The notes under the pieces are model-generated. The model had not been told where the DNA came from, did not search any database, and saw only the letters and a program-made list of their open reading frames with translations. DNA of 64,000 nt, from the NCBI RefSeq assembly GCF_900096975.1, contig NZ_FMYQ01000002.1:62001-126000 (forward strand). The letters are read 5' to 3'. Both the position numbers and the translations under genes were made by a program. Shown piece by piece: positions 1 through 8,991 of this stretch. The stretch comes from Paraburkholderia lycopersici. GTDB taxonomy: Bacteria > Pseudomonadota > Gammaproteobacteria > Burkholderiales > Burkholderiaceae. The stretch's first letter is position 1; the number at the start of each line of letters is the position of its first letter.

Positions 1-490
1 GCTCGCGGATCACCCAGCGCGCCATTGCTGATTTGACGGGATAGTGCGCGTCCCCGTCCGGCTCCTGACGCATGGCGCGCGCCCGCGCGTACCAACTGTC
101 GTTCGGGCTCGTCTCGCGCTTCGCATTGCGAATCGTCTCTCCGTAGTAGATGGCAAACGCCGGATTGTTCGTGGTTCGAAACAACTCCGTCTGGTCGTCG
201 CCGACCACGATCAGCACGTCGAGCTTCGCGGCGCGAATGCGCTCGCGCAATTCGTCCATTGCCGCTTCGGCCCGATCGTAGCGCTCGCCCATGCGTTCCG
301 GCGTGACCATCGCTTCGGCTTCCGCGGGTGCGCGCTCCAGCAGGTCATCGTATGTGACGTGATTGCCGCCCTTGTCGAAATAGTGTGGATTCTTCGGGTC
401 CACCGCGCGAAAGCCGTGCTGCCAGTCTTCGCGCTGCGAAACCAGCATGATGCTGTGCGACGAGCCGAATGCGGCTACGAGGCGTGCCAT
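1..490 (-). CDS. LigB-type extradiol ring-cleavage dioxygenase (partial, C-terminus beyond window)
   Basis: The first 163 residues of a class III extradiol dioxygenase (LigB/protocatechuate 4,5-dioxygenase beta fold) are visible; the rest lies beyond base 1. The N-terminus reads MARLVAAFGSSHS, and His12 falls where LigB has its first iron ligand. The segment DVLIVVGDDQTELF (residues 91-104) matches the second core strand, but the place of the second iron histidine holds Gln100 (GDDQ instead of NDH). The gene starts 41 bases after the CoA transferase stop, preceded by GGAGAC, and is the last visible gene of the leftward operon. The likely role is cleavage of a dihydroxylated aromatic ring, or, given Gln100, a related non-canonical reaction. 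The family call is firm; the substrate is unknown. Confidence 0.8.
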   Translation of the reverse strand, partial: MARLVAAFGSSHSIMLVSQREDWQHGFRAVDPKNPHYFDKGGNHVTYDDLLERAPAEAEAMVTPERMGERYDRAEAAMDELRERIRAAKLDVLIVVGDDQTELFRTTNNPAFAIYYGETIRNAKRETSPNDSWYARARAMRQEPDGDAHYPVKSAMARWVIRE

Positions 491-531
491 GTCGTCTCCT
501 TCTCCTGTACGTTGTTGCTCTGCTCGAGCGC

Positions 532-1761
532 TCAGACGACGAACGCCGCGCGCCACTGTTCGATTTGCTCGTCCGCGTAGCCAAGCTCGCGCAGAATGGC
601 CTGCGTATGCTCGCCCTGCTCGGGCGCGAGCCGGGGCGACGCTTCGCGCGGGTAGCGCGAAAGACGGAACGGCTGGCCGACGAAAGCGACTTCGCCCTTG
701 CCCGGCAGATCGACAGGCCACGCCATCCCGAGATGCTTGACCTGCGGGTCCTCGAACACCTCGTCGATGCGGTGAATCGGCCCGCAAGGCACTCCTGCCT
801 TGATAAGGACTGCGGTCCATTCTTTCGTCGTGCGCGTCTTGAAGACTTCGCTCACGGCGTGGTTCACGGCGTCGCGATTCTCCACGCGGGCCGGATCGGA
901 GTCAAAACCCGGCGCGCGCGCGAGATGATCGAGGCCGAGCGCCTCGCACAGGCGCGTCCACATGGTCTGACCGATGGCCGCGAGATTCAGGTAGCCGTCC
1001 TTCGTCCGGAACACGCCGGTGGGCACCGTGAGCGGATGCTCGTTGCCCACCTGCTGCGGCACCTTCTTGTCCACGAGCCATTGCGCGGCCTGGAAATCGA
1101 GCATCGCGAGCTGTGCTTCGAGCAGTGACGTCTGTACCCACTGCCCCTCGCCCGACGCTTCGCGCTCGAGCAACGCCGTGAGAATCGCCATTGCGCAGAA
1201 GTGGCCCGCACAAAGGTCCGCAATCGGAATACCCACGCGCATCGGTCCTTCGCCCGGCTTGCCCGTCACGCTCATGAGCCCGCCCATGCCCTGCGCAATC
1301 GAGTCGAAGCCCGGCCATTTCGCATACGGTCCGTTCTGGCCAAAGCCCGAAATGCTCGCGTAGACAAGGCGCGGGTTGATCGCACGCAGCGCATCGGGGC
1401 CGATGCCGAGACGGTCTTTCACATCAGGCCGGAAGTTCTCGATGAATACATCCGCGCGCTTGACCAGCTCATGCAGAATCTCGCGGCCCGCAGGGTCCTT
1501 CATGTTCAGCGTGAGGCTTTCCTTGTTGCGATGCAGATTTTCGTAGTCGGCGCGATTGTGGTCGCGCCCGCCGATCATGTCGTCGCCGCCGGGCGCGCCG
1601 GGCGGAATCTCAAGCTTGATCACGCGCGCACCCATGTCGGCGAACAGACGCACGGCGGTCGGTCCCGCGCGCACGCGCGAAGCGTCGATGATCGTGAAGC
1701 GTGACAGCGCGCCTTTACGATCCCGTCCAGTTGCCTGCGTATCCTTCAAATCCTGGCTCAT
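532..1761 (-). CDS. CaiB/BaiF family CoA transferase
   Basis: This 409-residue family III CoA transferase moves CoA between a donor thioester and a free acid. The N-terminal Rossmann part contains FADMGARVIKLE (residues 40-51). ENFRPDVKDRLG follows at 108-119, and VGIPIADLCAG carries Asp182 at the position of the catalytic aspartate. The length is normal for the family. The start at MSQDLKDT has a good GGAGG upstream; the frame stays open further upstream but runs through the DUF35 gene. It lies 11 bases after the DUF35 gene and 41 before the dioxygenase gene, in the same operon. It probably activates or recycles a pathway acid; the partner acids cannot be read from the sequence. Confidence 0.92.
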   Translation of the reverse strand: MSQDLKDTQATGRDRKGALSRFTIIDASRVRAGPTAVRLFADMGARVIKLEIPPGAPGGDDMIGGRDHNRADYENLHRNKESLTLNMKDPAGREILHELVKRADVFIENFRPDVKDRLGIGPDALRAINPRLVYASISGFGQNGPYAKWPGFDSIAQGMGGLMSVTGKPGEGPMRVGIPIADLCAGHFCAMAILTALLEREASGEGQWVQTSLLEAQLAMLDFQAAQWLVDKKVPQQVGNEHPLTVPTGVFRTKDGYLNLAAIGQTMWTRLCEALGLDHLARAPGFDSDPARVENRDAVNHAVSEVFKTRTTKEWTAVLIKAGVPCGPIHRIDEVFEDPQVKHLGMAWPVDLPGKGEVAFVGQPFRLSRYPREASPRLAPEQGEHTQAILRELGYADEQIEQWRAAFVV

Positions 1762-1772
1762 GGTCGCCTCCC

Positions 1773-2219
1773 TCAGGCCGGAGTAAACATCGCAACGGGA
1801 TAGCCACCGTCGCTGGGCTTGAACACCACTTGCACGCGTTGGCCAATGGCGAGGGACGCCGGATCGCAGTCCACGAGATTGGTGAGCATCGTCACGCCTT
1901 CGTCGAGCGTCACGTAGGCGAGCGTGTAACGCGCTTCGTCCTTGCCCATCGTGCTGTGCGAATAGATCGCGCCCATGCCCTTCGACTCGATCCACCCGGT
2001 ATTCGCGCTCAGGCAGTGCGGGCAGATGTCGCGCGGGTAATAATGCGTCTCGCCGCAGTCGGCGCAGTGCTTTACGAGCAGACGCCCTTCACTCGCCGCC
2101 TCCCAGAACGGCAGCGCCTCGGGCAACGCCCGCGGCGCGGGGACGCGGCGCGGACCGGCGGGCTTCGCCGCTTTCGCTGCATGCTGCCCTGATTCCATAT
2201 TGCGATTAGTCGTACTCAT
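1773..2219 (-). CDS. DUF35 / Zn-ribbon OB-fold protein, thiolase partner
   Basis: A 148-residue protein with an N-terminal rubredoxin-like zinc ribbon (Cys52, Cys55, Cys66, Cys69: CADC...CPHC) followed by an OB fold (about residues 75-145). Such proteins form complexes with SCP2-type thiolases or with steroid side-chain aldolases of the Ltp2 kind. It begins 2 bases after the thiolase stop codon, so translational coupling and a complex with that protein are expected. It probably helps the thiolase bind acyl-CoA or stabilises it. The first 20-odd residues are Ala/Pro-rich and may be flexible. Confidence 0.9.
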   Translation of the reverse strand: MSTTNRNMESGQHAAKAAKPAGPRRVPAPRALPEALPFWEAASEGRLLVKHCADCGETHYYPRDICPHCLSANTGWIESKGMGAIYSHSTMGKDEARYTLAYVTLDEGVTMLTNLVDCDPASLAIGQRVQVVFKPSDGGYPVAMFTPA

Positions 2220-2221
2220 CG

Positions 2222-3385
2222 TTAAACCCGTTCCAAAATGAGCGTTGCGGCCGTGTGCCGCGAGGCGAGCGCACCGCCGATGCCGTTCGCGAGCGCAATG
2301 TCGCAGTTCGGCACCTGCACGGCTGGGTGCGCTTCGCCACGCAACTGGCGCACGGCTTCGATGACCTTCGTCACGCCGCCGCGGTTTGCCGGATGGTTGT
2401 TGCACAGGCCGCCGCCGTCGGTATTGAATGGCAGCTTGCCGACGCCCGAAATCAGGCCGCCGTCCTGCACGAACTTGCCGCCCTCGCCCTTCTTGCAGAA
2501 GCCGAGATCTTCGAGTTGCATGAGCACGGTGATCGTGAAGCTGTCGTAGAGCGACGCGTACTTGATATCGGCCGGCGTCAAGCCCGCTTCCGCGAACGCC
2601 GCCGCGCCCGACCATCTGGCCGCCGACCACGTCAGATCGATCCGGCCGCCCGCCGCATGCCTGGGCGCTTCGCCCGTGCCGCGCACTTTCACGAGCGGGC
2701 GCTTGAGCTGCTTTGCGATCTCGGGGCGGGCGACGATGAGCGCGCCTCCGCCGTCGGTCATGACACAGCAATCCAGACGATGCAGCGGGTCGGCGACCAT
2801 CGGCGAATTCACGACATCCTCGACGGTCACGACGTTGCGCAGCATGGCGTGCGGATTGTGCTGCGCGTGATGCGAGGCCGCGACCTTGATCCACGCGAGC
2901 TGCTCGCTAGTCGTGCCGTATTCGTACATGTGGCGCTTTGCCACCATGCCGTAAAGGTTCTGCGTGGCCGGGCCGAACGGCAGCTCGAACTGTACCTCGG
3001 GTGCGTCCGGGTCCGGCGCCTTCAGTGCAAGCGCCGCGCCCGCTGCGCGCGGACGGCCCGCGAGCGTGATGAGCGCCACGTTGCAGCGGCCTGCTGCAAT
3101 CGCCTCGGCCGCGTGCGCGACGTGGAGAATCGGCGCAGAGCCGCCGCACTCGGTCGAATCGACATGGCGCAGCTTCAGGCCAAGGTATTCGGCGATCGTC
3201 GTAGTGCCAAGGCCGGGCGCGTCGCCTGCGCAGAAGTAGCCGTCGATGTCGTCTTTCGTCAGGCACGCGTCTTCGAGTGCGCCCTTCGCAACGTCGGCGT
3301 GCAGGCGCACGACGGAAAGATCATCGGCCTTGCGCGTGGGATGTTCGTACGCGCCGACGATATACGCTTTTCCGTTCAGGCTCAT
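2222..3385 (-). CDS. SCP2/SCPx-type thiolase (acetyl-CoA acetyltransferase family)
   Basis: A 387-residue thiolase-fold protein of the lipid-transfer/SCPx subgroup. Cys80 in DSTECGGSA is at the position of the nucleophilic cysteine, and His331 in NNHPANRGG matches the conserved C-terminal His loop. The usual second catalytic cysteine near the C-terminus is not obvious; NGIGG (367-371) stands there. That pattern, together with the adjacent DUF35 gene, leaves open both thiolytic cleavage and a retro-aldol reaction as in Ltp2-type enzymes. The start overlaps the upstream acyl-CoA dehydrogenase gene by 4 bases. In the pathway it would cut a side chain or ring-opened acyl-CoA. Confidence 0.9.
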   Translation of the reverse strand: MSLNGKAYIVGAYEHPTRKADDLSVVRLHADVAKGALEDACLTKDDIDGYFCAGDAPGLGTTTIAEYLGLKLRHVDSTECGGSAPILHVAHAAEAIAAGRCNVALITLAGRPRAAGAALALKAPDPDAPEVQFELPFGPATQNLYGMVAKRHMYEYGTTSEQLAWIKVAASHHAQHNPHAMLRNVVTVEDVVNSPMVADPLHRLDCCVMTDGGGALIVARPEIAKQLKRPLVKVRGTGEAPRHAAGGRIDLTWSAARWSGAAAFAEAGLTPADIKYASLYDSFTITVLMQLEDLGFCKKGEGGKFVQDGGLISGVGKLPFNTDGGGLCNNHPANRGGVTKVIEAVRQLRGEAHPAVQVPNCDIALANGIGGALASRHTAATLILERV

Positions 3386-4527
3386 ACGTTCTCCTCATCA
3401 AGGCGATGCGACGTAAAGCGGTTCAGTTGCCACGTCGCGTCTCCGTAGGTCATGTTGATCGCGAACATGCGCTTGGCGTAATGACCCGCGCGGCACTCTT
3501 CTGTCATACCCATTGCGCCGTGCAACTGGATCGCCCATTCTCCCGCGTTCTTGCACGCATCGCCGATAAAAGCCTTCGCCGCCGAGACAAATCGGCTGCG
3601 GCGCGCCGGGTCGCTTTCGTCGACCGCCATCGCGGCTGCGCATGCCATCGACTTGCCCTGTTCGAGCGCGATGAGCGTGTCGGCGATGCGATGCTGGAGC
3701 GACTGGAACTTCGCGAGCGGCGCGCCGAACTGCGTGCGCGTCTTCAGATGCTCGACGGTCAGTTCGAGCAGCGCCTCCAGCGCGCCGACCGATTCCGCGC
3801 ACAGCGCGGCGTTCGCGCGGTCAAGCGCTGCTTCGACGAGCGCGCAGGCCTCGCCCGCCTCGCCGATCAAATCGGCCGCGGTGACGGCCACGTTCGCAAA
3901 GCTCACGTGGGCCGCGCCACGCGCATCGATCGTTGCGAAGCTACGCCGCGTGATACCCGGCGCATCCGCATCGACGAGGAAAAGCGACAGGCCATGCCTG
4001 CTGCCGCGCTCGCCCGACGTCCGTACCGCCACGACAAACGCGTCGGCGACCCCGCCGTCGAACACGAGCGTCTTGGTGCCCTCGATGCGCCAGCCGTCGC
4101 CGGTTTCCGTCGCCCGCACCGCGAGGCGCGAGAGGTCGTAGCGCGCGTCGGCTTCGCCCACCGCGAGCGCGAGCACCTTATCGCCGCACGCGGCTGCTTC
4201 GAGCCATTGCGAACGCTGCGGCGCGCTGCCCGCCACACCGATCAGCGCGGCGGCGGGCATGCCGCTCGCCAGCCACCCGGCGCCACCCAGCGCGCGGCCC
4301 AGTTGCTGCGCGACGAGCATGGTTTCCACCGCGCCGTAACCGCTGCCGCCGAAGTCGGGGGCGATCGTGAGGCCGGTGACGCCGAGTGCGGCGAGGCCCG
4401 CGCGGCGGCGCGCCGCGAGCGCCGCGTCCTCGGCATTGCCGCGCTGGTGCGCGGGATATTCGCCGTCGCAGAAGCGGCGTACCGCATCCTGCAGCGCGAC
4501 GTGATCTTCGGTCAGAGAAAAGTCCAT
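3382..4527 (-). CDS. Acyl-CoA dehydrogenase (short, 381 aa)
   Basis: FAD-dependent acyl-CoA dehydrogenase that introduces an alpha,beta double bond into an acyl-CoA. The N-terminal helical domain begins MDFSLTEDHVALQ. PDFGGSGYGAVE (residues 59-70) is the family's typical 'P-x-x-x-GG' segment, and QLHGAMGMTEE in the C-terminal domain matches the flavin-binding end of this subgroup. It is the second of two adjacent dehydrogenase genes; such pairs often form heteromeric enzymes in steroid and cyclic-acid degradation. It starts 17 bases after its partner gene and overlaps the thiolase gene by 4 bases. Confidence 0.92.
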   Translation of the reverse strand: MDFSLTEDHVALQDAVRRFCDGEYPAHQRGNAEDAALAARRRAGLAALGVTGLTIAPDFGGSGYGAVETMLVAQQLGRALGGAGWLASGMPAAALIGVAGSAPQRSQWLEAAACGDKVLALAVGEADARYDLSRLAVRATETGDGWRIEGTKTLVFDGGVADAFVVAVRTSGERGSRHGLSLFLVDADAPGITRRSFATIDARGAAHVSFANVAVTAADLIGEAGEACALVEAALDRANAALCAESVGALEALLELTVEHLKTRTQFGAPLAKFQSLQHRIADTLIALEQGKSMACAAAMAVDESDPARRSRFVSAAKAFIGDACKNAGEWAIQLHGAMGMTEECRAGHYAKRMFAINMTYGDATWQLNRFTSHRLDEENV

Positions 4528-4544
4528 GATTTATCGTGTCCGCT

Positions 4545-5726
4545 TCAGGCGTTGAACAACGCGCGGCTGATCAGGTTGCGCTGCACTTCGTTGGTGCCGC
4601 CGTAGATCGACAGCTTGCGCGCGTCGAAGTAGTTGGCCGCGATGGCAATGACGTCCTCGGAGCTCGGCGCCTCATGGCCCGCCTGGTCGAGCAGCGCGGC
4701 CTCGTCGAATGCAATGGCGTCGGGGCCGGCGATGTCGGCAAGCAATGCATAAATCGCCTGACGCAGTTCGGTGCCGCGCACCTTGAGCATCGAAGCCTCG
4801 ACCGCCGGCACGCGGCTTTGCTGGTTCGCGCTCAGCATGCGCAGGCCCGTGAATTCGAGCGCCATCAATTCGATCTCGAGACGGCTCACGCGCGCCTCGA
4901 AAAGCGGGTCGCCGGCGATTCCCTGCCGCTTGCCGAGCTGCTTGACGCGCGCAAGCTGCTGTTTGCACGAACCGATGCCCGCAATACCGGTACGCTCGTG
5001 TCCAAGCAGGTACTTGCCATATGACCAGCCCTTGTTCACCTCGCCCACGAGGTTCTCGACCGGTACGCGCACATTGTCGAGATAGACCTCGTTGAGATCG
5101 GTGCCGCCTTCGAGCATGCGGATGGGGCGCAATTCGACACCCGGCGACTTCATGTCGACGAGCAGGAACGAAATGCCCTCCTGCGGCTTCGCGTTCGGGT
5201 CGGTGCGAACGAGCGCGAACATCATCTCGCACCAGTGCGCGTACGAAGTCCAGACCTTGTGCCCGTTCACGACGAAGTGATCGCCGTCGCGAACGGCAGT
5301 CGTGCGCACACTGGCGAGATCCGAGCCCGCGCCCGGTTCCGAAAAGCCCTGCGCCCACCACGTTTCGCTGCGGCGGATGGCGGGCAGGTAGCGCGCTTTC
5401 TGTTCAGGTGTGCCGAACGCGTTGAGCACGGGACCCAGCATGTTGATGCCGCTCGCGATGATGCGCGGCGCACCGCCGAGCAGCGTTTCCTCGTCGAAGA
5501 TGTAGCGCTGCAGCGGCGTCCATCCCGGGCCACCTGCTTCTTTCGGCCACGAAGGCGTGATCCAGCCGCGCTCGTAAAGGCGCGTGTACCACTCGACGTA
5601 GTCGGCGCGCTCAAGGCGCAGGCCCAGCTCCGCCTTGCGCTTGAGTCCCGGCGACAGGTTCTTCTTGACGAACTCGCGCACCTCGGCGCGAAACGCTTCG
5701 TCCTCCGCGGAGAATTCCAGTCTCAT
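4545..5726 (-). CDS. Acyl-CoA dehydrogenase (393 aa)
   Basis: Second FAD-dependent acyl-CoA dehydrogenase of the operon. WAQGFSEPGAGSDLASVRT is the conserved flavin/substrate loop, HKVWTSYAHWCE the following core strand, and IYGGTNEVQRNLISRAL the C-terminal signature. The start at MRLEFSAEDEAF is chosen because the family begins there; the frame is open 25 codons further upstream without homology. It sits 16 bases after the acyl-CoA synthetase gene and 17 before the shorter dehydrogenase gene. The two together probably oxidise one CoA-activated pathway intermediate. Confidence 0.93.
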   Translation of the reverse strand: MRLEFSAEDEAFRAEVREFVKKNLSPGLKRKAELGLRLERADYVEWYTRLYERGWITPSWPKEAGGPGWTPLQRYIFDEETLLGGAPRIIASGINMLGPVLNAFGTPEQKARYLPAIRRSETWWAQGFSEPGAGSDLASVRTTAVRDGDHFVVNGHKVWTSYAHWCEMMFALVRTDPNAKPQEGISFLLVDMKSPGVELRPIRMLEGGTDLNEVYLDNVRVPVENLVGEVNKGWSYGKYLLGHERTGIAGIGSCKQQLARVKQLGKRQGIAGDPLFEARVSRLEIELMALEFTGLRMLSANQQSRVPAVEASMLKVRGTELRQAIYALLADIAGPDAIAFDEAALLDQAGHEAPSSEDVIAIAANYFDARKLSIYGGTNEVQRNLISRALFNA

Positions 5727-5742
5727 TGATTCATTGTCCTTA

Positions 5743-7893
5743 TCAGTGATGTGCGGCGTCTCGCCCACCGCACACGACGAGCGCATCGAGCGCGAGCACA
5801 CGGTCGGGATAGGCCACGAGCGGGTTCACGTCGATCTCGGTGATCTGCACGTTCGCGCGCATCTGCGCGCCGATCGCGGCGACGGCCTTCGCGATGGCGG
5901 CCACGTCCACGCCTGCCGCGCCGCGCACGCCGTCGAGCAGCGCCGACGCCTTCAGCCGACGCAGTTCCGCGACGATGTCGGCTTCGGCCATGTCGGCCGG
6001 GATCAGCCGCACGTCCTTGAGCGCCTCGATCCAGATGCCGCCGAGACCCACCAGCACGACGGGTCCCCATTCGGCATCGCGCTTCGCCCCGACCACGAGT
6101 TCGAGACCGCGCGGCCCCATCGCCTCGACGAGCGCGCCATCCAGCGTCAGCTCGGGGCGATGCGAGGCCACGCTCGCATGCAGCTTGTCCCAGCCGCTGC
6201 GCAGCGCGTTCGCGTCGGCGAGGCCCACCACCACGCCGCCCACGTCGCTCTTGTGCGGCAGCTCGCTCGCCTGGGCTTTCAGTACGACCGGGTAACCAAT
6301 TTCCTCTGCAATCCTGATCGCTTCGTCAATCGACTTCGCGAGCCGGCCAGGCGGCACGGGAAGGCCCGCGGCGGCGAGCCATTGCTTGCCCTGATATTCG
6401 GCGTAAATGCCGTTCGCGGGCACGGGGCACGGCAGCGCGATTGCCGCGGGTTGCACCGTTTGCGCGCGCTCGGCACGCTGCAACGACTCGCCATAAGCGG
6501 CCACGCGTGCGCAGGCCCGCAGCGCGCGGTCGGGCGAGCGGAAGAACGGCACGCCGCTCTCGGCAATCGCCTCGACGAAGAACGGCTCCAGTGCGTTGTT
6601 GTCGCCCATCACCGCGAGCACGGCCGGTTTGGTTGCGCGCGCAAGCGCCGGCACGAGATGGTCGGCCTTGTCGCGCTGCGCGATGGACGGACCGCCCATG
6701 ATCGAAAGCACGAGGCTGCCGATGTTCGGATCCGCGAGCACGGTGTCGATCAGCTCACCGATCAAGCCCGGATTGCGCACGCCGATCGTCGTATAGTCGA
6801 GCGGGTTGTCGGCCACGGCGAAGTCGGGCAGCAATTCGGTCAGCTTCTTGAGCGTGGGTTCGGTAAGCTGCGGCAGACTCAAGCCGATGTCGTCCGCAAA
6901 GTCGAGCGTGATGTTCTTCACCGCGCCCGATGCCGTCATCACCGCCGTGCCCGCCGCGGGCGGCACGGGGAAGCGCGCGAGGATCGTGGTGGTGTCGAAC
7001 AGTTCGTCGAGCGAATCGACCACCACCACGCCTTCGCGGGCAAGCAGCACACTCGCCGTGGTGTGGTCGCCCGCCAGAGCGCCCGTGTGCGACTGCGCCG
7101 CTTCGCGGGCCCGCGCGCTTTTGCCGGGCATCAGCATCACGATCGGCTTGCCTGCCGCGCGCGCTTCGCGCGCCAGTGTGAGGAACGTTTGCGGCCGCCG
7201 CACCTGCTCGGCGTAGACGGCGATCGCGCTGGTTTGCGCGTCGGCGACGAACCACGCGAGATAGTCCTCGATGCCGAGCACGGCTTCGTTGCCGGTGGAA
7301 ACCGCCGCCGTGATCGGCTGGCCGCGACCCATGAACGCGTCGCGCAGATTCGCCGCCATGGCGCCGCTTTGCGCCACCACGCCCACGCCCTTGCGGCCCG
7401 CGCACGGGTATGGCGCGAGCGCCTCGAAGGTTACCGGCACGCCTTCCTCGAAGTTGGCGAAGCCCATGCAGTTCGGCCCGATCAGCGCAATGCCCGCGGC
7501 ATTCGCGGCTTCGGTCAGCGCCCGCTGTTTCGCGCGGCCCTCCTCGCCCGCTTCGGCGTAACCCGAAGCGAAAATCACCGCCGCACCCGTGCCGAGCGCG
7601 CCCAGCGTGCGCACCGTGTCGAGCACGCCGGCTTCCGGAATGCAGAGCACCGCGAGATCGATGCCTTCGGGCAGCGCCCCGACACTGTTCACGCAGGGGC
7701 GGCCGTTGATTTCCTGGCTGCTGCGCGACACGAGATGGATCGCGCCCGCATAACCGAAGCGCTCGAGGTTCTGCAGCACGAAGTTGCCGAACGAGCGCGG
7801 GTCGGCGGAAGCGCCGACGATCGCGATCGAGCGCGGCTTGAGCACGCGTTCGACGGGCAGCACGACGGCGGCTTCGGGGAGTGACTGACTCAT
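5743..7893 (-). CDS. ADP-forming acetyl/acyl-CoA synthetase-like protein (fused CoA-binding and ATP-grasp)
   Basis: A 716-residue fusion of the two ACD subunits. The N-terminal CoA-binding Rossmann part contains IAIVGASADPRSFGNFVL; a succinyl-CoA-ligase-like domain contains GPNCMGFAN and SHTGALAGDH; the C-terminal ATP-grasp domain contains GYPVVLKAQA and ends in ITEIDVNPLVAY. These enzymes make an acyl-CoA from a carboxylic acid with ATP, giving ADP and phosphate. The start MSQSLPEAAV follows an AAGAAGAGG-like site. It is the first gene of the leftward operon and faces the gntR gene across a 315-base control region. It probably activates the pathway acid for the dehydrogenases downstream. Confidence 0.92.
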   Translation of the reverse strand: MSQSLPEAAVVLPVERVLKPRSIAIVGASADPRSFGNFVLQNLERFGYAGAIHLVSRSSQEINGRPCVNSVGALPEGIDLAVLCIPEAGVLDTVRTLGALGTGAAVIFASGYAEAGEEGRAKQRALTEAANAAGIALIGPNCMGFANFEEGVPVTFEALAPYPCAGRKGVGVVAQSGAMAANLRDAFMGRGQPITAAVSTGNEAVLGIEDYLAWFVADAQTSAIAVYAEQVRRPQTFLTLAREARAAGKPIVMLMPGKSARAREAAQSHTGALAGDHTTASVLLAREGVVVVDSLDELFDTTTILARFPVPPAAGTAVMTASGAVKNITLDFADDIGLSLPQLTEPTLKKLTELLPDFAVADNPLDYTTIGVRNPGLIGELIDTVLADPNIGSLVLSIMGGPSIAQRDKADHLVPALARATKPAVLAVMGDNNALEPFFVEAIAESGVPFFRSPDRALRACARVAAYGESLQRAERAQTVQPAAIALPCPVPANGIYAEYQGKQWLAAAGLPVPPGRLAKSIDEAIRIAEEIGYPVVLKAQASELPHKSDVGGVVVGLADANALRSGWDKLHASVASHRPELTLDGALVEAMGPRGLELVVGAKRDAEWGPVVLVGLGGIWIEALKDVRLIPADMAEADIVAELRRLKASALLDGVRGAAGVDVAAIAKAVAAIGAQMRANVQITEIDVNPLVAYPDRVLALDALVVCGGRDAAHH

Positions 7894-7966
7894 CAGGGCA
7901 TGCCTCTTCTTGATTGCTTGATCGGGATACCGGAACGGTCGCCCAGGATCGTTTCGATGAGGATCA

Positions 7967-7982
7967 TTCTGGCATACCAGAA
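7967..7982. promoter_or_regulatory. Near-perfect palindrome, candidate GntR operator
   Basis: TTCTGGCATACCAGAA reads the same on both strands except for the two central mismatch positions. Its core TGGCATACCA resembles the TGGTNNACCA sites bound by FadR/FCD-type GntR regulators, and a gntR gene starts 227 bases away. Related cores recur at 8166-8179, 15790-15810 and 18865-18877. Confidence 0.6.
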
Positions 7983-8165
7983 CAGCATTCTCAATACACC
8001 AGAGGCTCATTTCCATGCCTGGCGTTTTCCCCTAGTCACCCAGGGAATAGTCATGGCATCAGCCATATATCACTGATTTATATGCAATTTCTCTTGTCGA
8101 CAGGTGACATCAGGGGCCACACGCGTCGGTATAAGAAAAACCCCAACTTGAATACCACAACGTCA

Positions 8166-8179
8166 AATTGGTATATTTG
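8166..8179. promoter_or_regulatory. GGTAT half-site close to gntR start, candidate autoregulatory operator
   Basis: AATTGGTATATTTG lies 30 bases before the gntR start codon, with an opposed ATACC at 8152-8156. The position fits binding by the GntR protein over its own promoter. It is weaker than the site at 7967. Confidence 0.4.
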
Positions 8180-8208
8180 CTTTACCCGAACACCACAACC
8201 GCGTCTCC

Positions 8209-8952
8209 ATGAAACCTGTAGTCGACCTGTCCGTCGAGCTTGAGGGCGCCGCGCCCGACCTGCCCGCAGCCGCGCCGCGCATGCGCGCGAGTCTCGCGAA
8301 CGACATTCGCGAGATGTTGCAGGCCGAGATCGAAACGGGCCAGCTCGCGCCCGGCACACCAATCGACGAGCGCGCGCTCGCTGCGCGGTTCAACGTATCG
8401 CGCACGCCGGTGCGCGAAGCGCTTCAGCATCTCGCGGCGCGCGACCTCGTGGTGATTTCGCCGCGCCAAGGCATTACGGTGGCGCGGCTCTCCATTGCGA
8501 AGGTGCGCTCGATGCTCGAGTACATCGGCGAACTGGAGGCGCTTTGCGCGCGTTTTAGTGCGCGGCGCGCGAGCACCACGCTACACGAGGCGCTCGATCG
8601 CGCGCTCATGGCCTGCCAGCAGGCCGCGGTGGAAGGCGACGCGGGCAAATACGCACGCGCCAACGCGGTCTTTCACGACACGATCTACGACGGCAGCCGC
8701 AACGAGTGCCTTGCAGACCAGATCCGCTCGGCGCGACGCCAGTCGGAACGCTACCGTGTGGCCGACCTGCGCAACCGCAGCCAGATCAGCCGCTCGTTGC
8801 AGGAGCACTTCGAGATAGCCCGCGCGATCCAGGCCGGCGACGAAGCAAAGGCCGCCGACCTGATGCGCCGCCACGTTCCCGCAGGCACGACCGGCTTTTC
8901 CGAATTTCTCGCGGCCGTGCCGCGTCATTTCTTCGACTTCGGCACCGACTGA
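8209..8952 (+). CDS. GntR family regulator, FCD (FadR) subfamily
   Basis: A 247-residue transcription factor. The N-terminal winged helix (about residues 28-90) contains IDERALAARFNVSRTPVREA, a textbook GntR recognition segment. The FCD ligand domain (about 100-225) has NAVFHDTIYDGSRNECLADQ and a later EHFEIARAI, with the histidines and Asp that bind metal or carboxylate in this fold. It is the first gene of the rightward operon and stands opposite the synthetase operon, so it probably represses or activates both in response to a pathway acid. A paralogue of exactly the same length lies at 14965-15708. Confidence 0.93.
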   Translation: MKPVVDLSVELEGAAPDLPAAAPRMRASLANDIREMLQAEIETGQLAPGTPIDERALAARFNVSRTPVREALQHLAARDLVVISPRQGITVARLSIAKVRSMLEYIGELEALCARFSARRASTTLHEALDRALMACQQAAVEGDAGKYARANAVFHDTIYDGSRNECLADQIRSARRQSERYRVADLRNRSQISRSLQEHFEIARAIQAGDEAKAADLMRRHVPAGTTGFSEFLAAVPRHFFDFGTD

Positions 8953-8991
8953 CAAGCCTGGTCATCCTGAATAATTTGAAACGGAGACAAC

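Larger units (their letters stand above)
7894..8208. promoter_or_regulatory. Divergent control region between the two catabolic operons
   Basis: A 315-base non-coding gap between the acyl-CoA synthetase gene (leftward) and the gntR gene (rightward). It is richer in AT than its surroundings. It holds a 16-base near-palindrome at 7967-7982 and several GGTAT/ATACC half-sites (about 7926, 8128, 8152 and 8170). No open frame with family resemblance was seen. Promoters for both operons must lie here, but no convincing -10/-35 pair was assigned. Confidence 0.75.

Noticed and set aside
5635..7884. A 749-codon open frame on the plus strand
   Set aside because: It is antisense to the acyl-CoA synthetase gene, very rich in Arg, His and Ala, and has no domain pattern. 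This is a typical shadow frame of GC-rich DNA.
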